From contig JANAVB010002199.1 in NCBI GenBank assembly GCA_029216955.1, forward strand, positions 16,247,620-16,311,619: DNA of 64,000 nucleotides, in the 5' to 3' direction. The notes below the pieces were generated by a model. That model saw only the letters and a program-made list of their open reading frames with translations. It searched no databases and was not told where the DNA came from. This document shows, piece by piece, positions 1-10,800 of this stretch. Position numbers and translations under genes: made by a program. Numbering within the stretch: position 1 is the first letter of the stretch; the number at the start of each line of letters is the position of its first letter. The DNA is from Iris pallida (taxonomy: Eukaryota; Streptophyta; Magnoliopsida; Asparagales; Iridaceae).

Positions 1-492
1 AACCCATGCTGCAACTTTGGCGATAACATCCTCTGTCGGCTTGAAGTTAGGCCGCCACTTCCTCACCGTGAGGTAGTGATCTGCAATTGGCCAAGGGCCA
101 CCTGTAAGAGTATAATCATAGTCTTTCTTCAGGTGGAACATTGCCACATAATAATCATTGCTGATGTCTATCAGAGAAAATTGACCTTTGGGCGCCCATA
201 ACTGCTTCAATCTCATAGAAATATAATTTTAACCAATCGAGCGACCCAATAACTTAATAATCAGAGCCTGCTTCCATGGCTTTCATAATCTAGCCTTCTC
301 TTCCCCGGTGAGCACAATCGTGGGACAAAGATCGTCCTCATCCTCTCGTATAGGAAGTTCATCATCATCAGATGCCTCTGAATCATCATCAGGGATATCC
401 AGTGGAGCCACGGGAACCCCATTTCTCTGCCTGTTCAAGGCACCTTTGTATGAAACTTCTGCGTTGCTATATTTCCACACGAGATAGTGCAC
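1..492 (-). pseudogene. Degraded L1-type LINE ORF1 (DUF4283 region), truncated by window edge
   Basis: Read on the minus strand, 492-283 encodes an acidic leader (DDDSEASDDDELP) followed by CPTIVLTGEEKARL. After a TGA stop the same frame resumes with KPWKQALIIKLLGRSIG. A frameshift then leads to LWAPKGQFSLIDISNDYY, TLTGGPWPIADHYLTV and KWRPNFKP before the window ends. The order of these blocks (EEK-R-x-PW, DxDxND-Y, GGPW-hydrophobic-DHYLTV, W-PNF-P) is the DUF4283 fold found at the N terminus of plant L1 LINE ORF1, a nucleic-acid-binding protein. The in-frame stop and the frameshift mean it is dead. The rest of the LINE would lie to the left of the window. Family assignment is from remembered motif order, not a search. 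Confidence 0.72.
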
Positions 493-1689
493 TAGTTTGA
501 TGCTAGGTCAACTTATCTAAGCACTAGTTTTACCGGCTTAACTTATTACTCAGTAACCGGCCTTTGGTTGAGCGCATAATGAAACCACTTTAATAGAACA
601 CTGATTGATGAGTAGGTAGACCAATCTTTTTGGTCATGCAACCAAGGAGCACCCTCCAAGTCTTCCTAGACTAGAAAGGATCTAGACACAGGTAGAATGA
701 CATGCTTCACTGTAAGGAACTCCTTTTCAACTCTGCGAGACAAGCCAAAAAAATGTATGTCATGACATGTTGCTTCTTAATCAGAAGTATTTACCTGATC
801 CTATAATGTTGTGTGAATAGATCCTATAGTTCTGTAAGTAGGTATTAATGTTTTTCCCCTCAAAAGTTGAGAGAGGTGGTTACATGCCACAATCTCTGAA
901 GTTTATAGATCCTTCTTTATAGGGTTCTTACTTTTAACTTCTAAACATTACCGACTTGCTAATTTTCAATATTCAAGCAGATATTTTTAATCCTATAATT
1001 TTATTATACTCTTATTAATTCTTTATTTTATAAGAATTCCATTTACTACTATTGTGATGCTTCAAGATGTAGGTGATATTTGCAACTATTTATGCAAAAT
1101 GAAAAACTAAGCTTACTTTGTTATCTTCCTTATGAGGCTCCAGCGCACTTGTGCATAATCCTTGGCCCCTTCATATAATTGATAAATTACATGTCAACTT
1201 CTCTAGTACACTAGATTGAACCTATCAAAGAAGATTCAAGCAGGAAGTGTAAGGTTAGATTCTAATTGCACCTGAACTAGCACCATATGGACACTCCGAA
1301 GGACGATCTTGGTTTATGTAACTTCAACTAAAGACTTCCCTAATGTTGTTAACTGGTTTGAGCTCACACCTAGAGGAATGGCAGTCTTATCCTCGAAATC
1401 CACTTCAGTCGTCCCAAATCCTCTACTAATAGTTGATAGCAAGACCTTAGATGTATCATTATCCACATAATAGACATTTCTTCTTAATTTCCATTGCTGA
1501 ATTGTTTCTGGTGTTGCAGCGACTACTGTCAATGTTAGTTTGGAACAGGGTTCACAGTATTGGAATAGGTTTCAGACCTTCCTATGAGTATCGGTATCAA
1601 CATTATCTTGAGTATCGGGTTCTTCATTTTAGAAAACCAAAAATGATAAAAAGTATTTAAAAAGCTAGAAAAATATTTATACATTTAGC

Positions 1690-1693
<4 letters not shown>

Positions 1694-1744
<51 letters not shown>
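1694..1744. repeat. (AT)n microsatellite
   Basis: Uninterrupted AT dinucleotide run of about 25 units. It is one of several long (TA)n tracts in the window. Confidence 0.95.
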
Positions 1745-1746
<2 letters not shown>

Positions 1747-1944
1747 CGTAACCATTCGAAATTTTGCTTTTCGAAATTTCGTATGGTTTCGAAATTTAGT
1801 TGTTTTTCGAATTTTTGGTTCTCCAAAAATTCGAATCTTAGTATTTCCTCCTTTGCTCTTCAGGGTCCTTGTTGTCGGGCCCGTACCCTGTCTGTAAGGC
1901 TCTGCTGGAGCCCACTGTCCTGTTTCAATGGAATAAATGTTCTG

Positions 1945-1946
<2 letters not shown>

Positions 1947-1991
<45 letters not shown>

Positions 1992-2026
1992 ACCCTTTTT
2001 CCAAATATATATATATATATATATAT
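1947..2026. repeat. Split (TA)n microsatellite
   Basis: Two TA runs (about 1947-1988 and 2005-2026) separated by a short spacer containing TTACCCTTTTTCC. The apparent reading frames through it (repeating Ile-Tyr) are artefacts of the repeat. Confidence 0.92.
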
Positions 2027-2913
2027 GTTGTTTCTTGTTAGTTTAAATGGAAAATCACTATTTGTTGAATCGATCACTTACAATAGATACTATTTTTATT
2101 TACTTGCCTTTAGACATAGTACAACGAAAATAAATAGTTTTGAATGGAGTAACTTTAATATGGTTGAATGTTGTCAATTTATAGATATACAACTTCGACA
2201 AATTGTAATGGTTACAGTGTGTTGACACACTGACATTGTCAATTTTTCGGCACACCTAAAACATTGTGTTGGCACTTATTTTCCATACTTCTCTCTTTTT
2301 CGTTCAACTTATATCTACGGAATTGATTGGGAAAGAGACCTATCGGTAGCGTTGATATCGCCCCGGGACATGCCAAGACTGATACTGTGAAATATGACTT
2401 GGAAATGCTAAGATGGTTGAAATGGTTATCATGGTCTTTAATTTTTTTATACGAGCAGTTGCCAGCTGGCGAGTAAGACAATGCTGATATTGGTAGAGCT
2501 ATAATTCCTACTTCCCCCCACATTGTTTGGTCAATTTCTCCATGACAATGATTGTAATTTCCTTGTTGATGTAATTCTGGAAGCAGTATTTAACTGCCTC
2601 TTAACTAGCGTCATAACTTGGAAGATTACCTGTAACTTTGTAAGTTGTCACTTGGATCCTGTTTCATTCATTGTCAATTACCTGCAACTTTGTAAGCTAT
2701 CACTTGGATCCTGTTTCATTCATTGTCAAGTTGTGCTTTTACAACTGAAATTTTATGTTTCATGGAGCTCTAAAATACCATTTATCATCTCCTGGAAGAG
2801 TGATTATCTTGTTGTGTGCCTATCAGTTTTAAGTATTTAAGTTTGTTAATATAATGTAATATGGAATTCTTGTTGAGATATCCAGTGGAATAATTGTTGG
2901 TGTCTCCATGCAG

Positions 2914-4740
2914 ATCTTTTGACAAAAGACTACAACTTCGACCACAAATTTACTTGGACAACCTTAAGTGAAGCTGGACTGGTGAGGATTAGTTTTACAA
3001 TATTAGATGTTTGTGATGGTTATCATTTAATTTATTATCTATTTTCTATTTAGTATGTTGGAATTATCTTGTTCTTATTGGGAAAAATCTAACCTCAATC
3101 TTTGAAGAGAAAAGTTTTAGGATTAAGGAGTTTCAAAGGTCAAGGTAGTTGAACGAATAATAGGAGATTATAATTTTAGGATAAGATAATTGCCTTTCAC
3201 CTTTAATATGAAAAATTGCTGGATAATGGCACCAATTCACGAATATTATCAAAGCTCAAGGTATACATGCCATGGTAGTTAAGCAGAACAAACAAAATTA
3301 TAAAGGTTGATGTAAATATTAAGTGGTTTCAAGGGCGGTTAAACCAATTTAAATCATCTTTAAAGAACCCGGGGGTAGTACGCAAATGACATCAATCAGG
3401 TGGTTTCAGCTGAATATTTTTATAAAGTAAAATTTCTTTTAACTTTTTTGTATTGCTTTTCAAGTCTTGGTATAATATAATCGTATATGTTACCTTTTGC
3501 CATTGTGATGGCATCATTCCCTATGCTATATTCTACTTCTAGTACTTGGTAAGAGCTCGGTGCTTTCAAAAATGATTAAAAAAAAGGCGTTACAGTGCTA
3601 CCAGGCTCCCTCTAATGTAAAGGTATGGGGAGGGTTAAGACGTGTGTGATCTTAACGGATATATGGAGTAGTCGTTTCAGCGACTTGAACATGGGTCATC
3701 GAGGATGCAAGCACCAAGCGGTCGAAGCCTCACCGTGATGCCATGTGATGTCCTTATAAATCCTCTTAAATACCAACACAACTACAACACTCAGTATTTT
3801 CTGATTATCCTTTATTATAGTTCATGGGAATTTGGGGAATGGCATTTGTTATCGCTCTTTGATTTGTGCCCTAGAAATGAATCAATTCCTTTAGTAAGTC
3901 ATTTCATCTTACTTCATCATCCCACATGTCCCAAAAGGTAGATCTACCTACATGCCAACTAGACTACTAGGTTTTATGGAAAGATACCTCTTGCGTTTAC
4001 CTAACTTGACAGGGATTTTGGCATGGGCTAAACGGGTGGTCTTCATGTTGGCAATTTGTTATAAGAGCTTTATCAATTTTTTGAGTTATCTCATTCTCCT
4101 AGACAACCCCACTCGTATGGAAGAGGTCTTGGATAGTGATTGTGATGCTTCATGACATCGGAATTTGATTGCATGAATTCGGCAGATAGAGAGGGAGAAA
4201 GAAATATGAGAAAGTTTTGGTGGGTGACACCATAGAGCCTTTTATAGTGCTAACATATCAGTCTTCTCAGTGACAAAGGATAAGGGAGCTGTTTCAGTTA
4301 GGACTTTGAAAAAAAGGAAAAGGATCCCCATTTAATATGGTGAGTTAAACTTTGATAGTCTGGATAAAGTCTAAATCCTCACCATTCGAAGTGGACTTCT
4401 ATCTTTAGGGTATAATGAATTAATGATGCCCTTAAACATATATCAGGTCAAGATATTCAAGTAGCTGAAGCTCTAAGGCGTGGACATCACCTACTAACTT
4501 CAATGTCAGTTGAGGTTATTGGATTCAATGTGCTGAAGAAGGCATACCATGGAGAAGAAGACTTCGGGGAAGTTTATACTGGAAAGGTGAAACAATAGTT
4601 ACTTGGATCCTGGTTCGCTTTGATATGCTGAAAGGGTACAGATACAGGATACACTACTTTTTCTGGTACACAATACAATGGGGTAGGCATAACCAATACG
4701 CATCAGTTCGCGTAAGAGCAGTTAGTTTGTGTTTGTAATT

Positions 4741-4801
<61 letters not shown>

Positions 4802-7800
4802 TTGTGTCTTCCATGAAAGAACTTCGCACCAAATTCTAAAACGACCTACTATTGCATGCTTCACTTTGACAATTAATTATTTTTATTTTCTTTTATATTA
4901 CCATTTGAACTGTCTTTCTTTAACTTCATCTTGTAAGATGGTCACCACTTTTGGCTATCCGACTTTTGGCTATCTGGTTCGGGAACCTGCCTAATTTGAG
5001 GTTGCGAGATCTAGAGCATGGTTTCTACGGTGTTATGCGGATCCCACTAATTATAGGTGAAAAAGACGCTCTAAATCTTGATTAGCATTTCTAAGTAAAC
5101 TTTTCTGAGGAACAATATATGCTAATAAAACTCCTGCTGGGCGCCTTGTTACGCACGAGATTTTGCACCCTATCGAGACAGATTTGCATAACCTATCACG
5201 GACCAAGGTTATGTTGGATGTTTTCGTAATTCTCTAAAAGATGGTGGAATCCACTAAAAGATTGTGGAACCTTCATAAAGACTCATGAGCTTTCTAGATG
5301 CTCTAGAAGCTTCCTTGGAAATATCTAAGTCCGTGACCTCCTAGAATAATTCATGGAATATGCTAGTTCCAGAAGCTTCATGTAGACTCTTTGAGGCATT
5401 ATAAATAAGTAGGAGACTCATTTGTTCCTCACCACCCAAGAAGTTGTAAACTCTCTTAGTATATTGAAGCTTTCAATCTTTTAATCTCTCTCTTTTGCTC
5501 CACATTGTTCTCAATATCGCCTTAGCGATCTAGCTAAACGTTTGGGGAAGACTGACACAGGTCTACGAGTAAGAAACTTGTGCGCTGCACAGGTCAAAGT
5601 GAAGCTTAAAATACTAAGTCCCTGACAAGAGGTGTCACGCCCCGCTCCTGGAGGAGCGACCGTCCTTCGCTTGGGCGTGATGTCGCGCGAGCCTAAATTG
5701 CACTTGCGTAAGGCCAGGTCCTGAAACGGCTGATTGAAACTAGGCTACAGAGTCGCACCGAGTGTCCCCATTGCAGCGAAAAGTAAATGAACACAAGGTG
5801 AAACAAATTCAAGCTCCTTATTGATATGCAAGAAGTATTACAAGTGGTGTTAGGCCGAGATTACAAATCGCTCAAGTTCTCTCTCTCGAAGTATAAAAGA
5901 CGTGCTAAGCGGCTTACAATATGAAATGATACATTGCGATGTTCCAATACTTTATGACCTGTATATGGTGCTTCAGCTCCTTTGCGACGCTCCAAGGCTC
6001 CAAAGTTAGTTCCGTGCCTTAGCACGTTCGAGGGAAGACTCCGCACCAGACAAGGTTCTTCCGCACCCTGCAAGCAGTCAATGTGGTTATCAGTACATTG
6101 CATGCACTGGTGGAGAGGCTAGCTCGTCCGCTCGCTATCATCACCAAACACGTTCAATTTAGTTTCGTGCACCAACTATCAGTTGTTGTCTTTCTAATCT
6201 TGCCTTATGATCAGTTTCATGGCATATAATGTAAAGTCTATCTCGTGTTACCGATATCAAGTGTCGTATAGGAATAACATGCGCAACTTACCATACGATC
6301 TTTCTTGTCCAAGATAAACCAAGTTAGGCAACATTTTACACATAATGACTTGGCAAATTTGCATAAGAAATACGAGTGTCAAGGACGTGTTCCTGCCTCA
6401 GGTGAACAAAGTATTCAAGTTTTGTCAAGTTGTGTTATACTCGAGCTTTGTTCAGATGTGTTTCATTCATTACTCAGTTGTTCAGCTTACATCAGATTAC
6501 TTGTTTCAATGCAAAGGCTCGTACGCGGATTGCCGCCAGCGAGCCAACTTAATATATATGCATCAGTCGTTGGCCTCATGAGCCATTTGGACTTTCATAC
6601 GTTGTATTCGTAGTGATGTTACCTACCAGGCGTGATGATTGGGACACCCTGATAGGCTACGCAATACCGACATTACGTCGCTTGTGTGGTCAGACCCGCA
6701 CCCAAGTCACCCGTAAGCCATGAATTTCTCCTAGACCGGCACGATCCCTGGTTTTCCAGCTTCTGATCGTCCGAGGAATCCTTCCTCCATATCCCTCGTG
6801 CACGAGTTGTCCACGACCATTTCGTATTATCTTTTCATTTTTAACTTAACGGGCACTCTGAGCCATAACTGATTATCGACTAGGTTGGCGACGGCATCCG
6901 TGCAGCGCGGGTAGCGAGCCCTGTTGCACGTCCCTGCCATACCTGTTGATAATCATACTTCTTTCCTTTCTTTCTTCCATTCATTCACTTATTCATTCGT
7001 TCGTTCGTTCGTTGAGGCTACCGCAGGTAAGCTCACATCTAGTAAGATAATAACAATGGTAGCTTTCAAAAAAGTATAAGCTCATCGACGGATGTAGCGC
7101 AAACTTCTTAGCTATACGAGAACTATCGTAGGAATATCAATATGTAGCTATACGAGAACGTACGTGACTTGCTTTCTTTAGTTCGGTTGTGGAAAAGGTA
7201 GGTTCGAAATCGAATTCCAAAGCAAGGGGAATGCTAATAGCTGGAATCAGACTTTTTTGATAGCTTCAAGCAGAAGGAAAGGAGTGGAGCTTAAAGCACC
7301 CTTTCTCCACGTGCTAGGGTTTAACCGTTCACCACGACATCTACATACATTAACCCATTAACAGAAGCCTTCTTCTCGTGTCGGATGGCATTGAGAAGCT
7401 GCAGGGGATTAACCCTGGAGGGTTCAGCTTGCTCGCCCCCAAAGAGCAGAAAGTTTATCCTTCTTTGGGCTTTGATCGAGATGGAGATGCTCCTGTGTCA
7501 GTTACTAGTCCACATGTACCAAACGAAGGAAAGTTTCCAGATCAGATTGACAGTGGAGAGGTAGCGGTTGGACGGAGACGTTGCTTGCAAGAGGTTGCTT
7601 AGCTTGCAATTGAGAGAGTCCTCTATCGCGTCCAGAGAAAGATTGTTACTAGACTAGACGTCTATAAAGACGATTTGTGCCGCTTTCGGGAAAGAAAACA
7701 GACTTCCTTACTGAGGACAAGTTGGTTTGAGGACCCTTTTAAGGCGGACTCAGGATGCTTCATCGGCGGCGGGCCACATCGTGCTCGCGACTGCCCAAAG

Positions 7801-10800
7801 AAGGATAAACTTTCTCCTCTTTGTGGGCGAGCAAGCTGAACCCTCCAGGGATAATCCCCTGCAGCTTCTCAATGCCATCCGACACGAGAAGAAGGCTTCC
7901 GTTAATGGGTTAATGTATGTAGATGTCGTGGTGAACGGTTAAACCCTAGCACGTGGAGAAAGGGTGCTTTAAGCTCCACTCCTTTCCTTCTGCTTGAAGC
8001 TATCACATAAAAACATAAACTTTGAGGCTCAATAGCTAAATACATGGCAATTGAATCATGAGCCGAGATCATTAAGAGCATACTGCGAGTAGGAAGTGGA
8101 ATTAATACAATGGATTCAAAAGCATCAAACATTTCTTCTTCGGAAAAATTGAAACACATCGAAATGGTACCAGCCGTACTTAATAATGGAAGGATTTGGC
8201 AGAAATATGTAAAATTGTCCCTCCTAAAAAGATGATTCCGGAATAAATGGGCAATAGTTAGGAGAGGTGCGCCAGCGGCGAGCAGAAGCAAGGTTATTAC
8301 ATACCGAAGGAAAGCCCGGCCAGAACCACACGTGCAAGTTTTCCTGCATGTGGCTCGACTGAAAGGAGAAGAGATGAAATATGCGAGACTGAAAGGATAA
8401 GGGATGTGCTTCACAAGAAGGGTTTTTTTCTAACCTTTCACCGAGCAAAGACGGAAAGACCCATGACACCTGTCTATCGTTAGTTTCTCGCAAGATAGAT
8501 TGGCCTCTGAGACAGCTTCATCTGATAGGGACAGGAGCAAAAGCAGCTCATTAGGTAAGGGAGAGGGGAGAAAGCTTCCTTCTAGGTCTTCACAGGCCAA
8601 CCGGGATAAGCATTTTTTGAACATGAATGGTCTTCTTCTCTGCTTTGACGAAGCGGGAATGTAGGTTCAATTCCTACTCTGTGTGTCTATAGTATGTCAC
8701 GTCAGGAGACTAATGGAATGCTTTTTTCCTTTGACCAACGGGTCCTCAAACCAACTTGTCCTCAGTAAGGAAGTCTGTTTTCTTTCCCGAAAGCGGCACA
8801 AATCGTCTTTATAGACGTCTAGTCTAGTAACCATCTTTCTCTGGACGCGATAGAGGGCTCTCTCAATTGCAAGCTAAGCAACCTCTTGCAAGCAACGTCT
8901 CCGTCCAACTGCTACCTCTCCACTGTCAATCTGATCTAGAAACTTTCCTTCGTTTGGTACATGTGGACTAGTAACTGACACAGGAGCATCTCCATCTCGA
9001 TCAAAGTTTGATGTCTCGCTCGATAGCAACAGCCAAACCCTTCTCTTTGTCAGCTCGATCCGCTCTTGTTCCTGTAGAGGAATGTGGAACAAGGATTCTC
9101 ACAAGTATAGAACGGAATGCCTCTTGCTTGGTCTTGGTCTCTTCCTTGCCACTCTCATTTCAATCCATGATCAATGTGGCGGGGTCAGTTTCTTGACTTG
9201 CTCGGTATCAGGCTTTGCTCACTCACAAGGGCTGGAAGGCAGGATAAGAATGGTATTGTCAGACCCCTTTCTAACTTCAAAAAGAAATGCAGTGAGAGAG
9301 CAATCGAGATCCGTACTTTGTCATCGATCCAATTACTACCTCTCTTTGTTTCTTTCAATCACATACGTAGGGAAGGGCTCCGGGGAGCAATGTCATTATA
9401 CTCTACCTTTTCATGAACCGTACGAAGGAAAGAAAGTCAAGACTTTCGTGATGCAAATTAAGCGAGAAAGGGAAGCTTCGTCGCAATAGACGAAGCGAGA
9501 CTAATTGATTGCGAGAGAGCATCGAGCAAGGTTGTAAAAGGCGCTAGGCAGTAGGCGGGCGGCCACCTACCGCCTAGCGCCTAGGCCGCCTAGGCGGGGC
9601 CTAGGCGGCCTTCTAATATTAGGCGGTCACCGCAAAAAACATAGGAATTAAAATATGCTAAAGTGAAAATTATACTCCAAATTTAAAGTTTCTCATAATA
9701 AGTAAACAAAGTCAAATTTATAGTTCAAGACAACATAGACAAGGCTACAAGTTCAAACATAATTCAAGTAGCTAACAATATTATAGCAACAAAATAAGAA
9801 TATCTCCTCTCTTTTTTCTAAGTGTCCGTCGGCATGGATCCCACTTCTTCATTTTCATAATCAACAAAAGCCATAGAAGGACCATCAGATTCACACTCAA
9901 TGTCCTCATCTCCTTCATCTTCGGTTTTTGATTCAACTTGTTCTGGCACGACATTTCTGCTACTTCTTCTAGGTTGTAAGTAGTCGTCCGCACCCGATGC
10001 TTGTCCAACCATTGGCCCAAGTAAGTCCCTCATGTGGTCCACTATCATCTTCATCATCATCTCCACCCTCTACAACCCATCCTTGAGTATGGATTGGCTC
10101 ACTAGAATGTAGTACATCATCTGTCACTTCTCTTTTCTTCTTGTTTATAAGTTTTGCATTAAATTGCACATAGACTAGATTGTTCAACCTTTCCACATCT
10201 AGCCTATTTCTCTTCTTTGTATGTATCTACATAAAAAAATATAAACTTCAAAGTTAGATATTGCAAGAAAAGATCTAGTTGTTAAAGAACTAATTATAAT
10301 TATATTAAACTTACCCCTTCAAAGGTGCTCCAATTTCTCTCACATCCGGAAGAACTAGTTGTTAAAGATATAATTCTTTTTGCAATTTTCAACAAGTTGG
10401 GAGTAGAACCTCCATAGTTTGACCACCAAAGTACTATTGATCAAAGTAAATTAGTAGCAAATAAAATTTCAATAAAACTTAAGACAAACATTATTAAATA
10501 ATTATACTTGGATTATACTTGGCATCATTGTTTGTACATCCTTTTAGTGCTAAGGCTCTTCCAAATGAACCCTCTCTCATCTTGTATCTTCCTAGCTCCT
10601 CATTCATGATTCGATCTTGTATGTCCAAATCGCCGGAGAAGAAAGTCTCAACACATTGTATAAGACCATCATTAAGTGTTGGATCATCAAATCTACTAGT
10701 ATCCTTATATGCACAATAAGGATTTAGTAAGTAGTCCGCCAAATGCAAGGGGCTATCAAGACGGTCGGTGGCTTTTGAATCGATGATTTCAATGATCGGC

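Larger units (their letters stand above)
493..2913. other. Non-coding stretch upstream of VDAC exon 2
   Basis: No gene could be supported here apart from the LINE remnant before it. The interval is AT-rich, holds three AT microsatellite blocks and ends at the CAG acceptor of VDAC exon 2. VDAC exon 1 should encode about 17 residues ending near GKKAK and finish with one base of an Asp codon; nothing like it was found between 1 and 2913. This is therefore probably VDAC intron 1 together with degraded repeats. A 72-residue minus-strand reading frame at 1314-1532 is unrecognised and not claimed as a gene. Confidence 0.4.

Noticed and set aside
1314..1532. A 72-residue minus-strand frame
   Set aside because: Not recognised, no splice or neighbour context, and it lies in AT-rich intronic DNA.
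7378..7602. A 74-residue frame repeated in part at 8874-9092
   Set aside because: The shared part is the Q inverted repeat, and the first part is antisense to the gag relic; there is no independent support for a gene.
8661..8677. A perfect T-arm-like hairpin (GTAGG-TTCAATT-CCTAC), possible tRNA
   Set aside because: No matching acceptor stem, anticodon arm or D-arm lies upstream; it is only a chance or relic T-arm in the organelle-derived insert.
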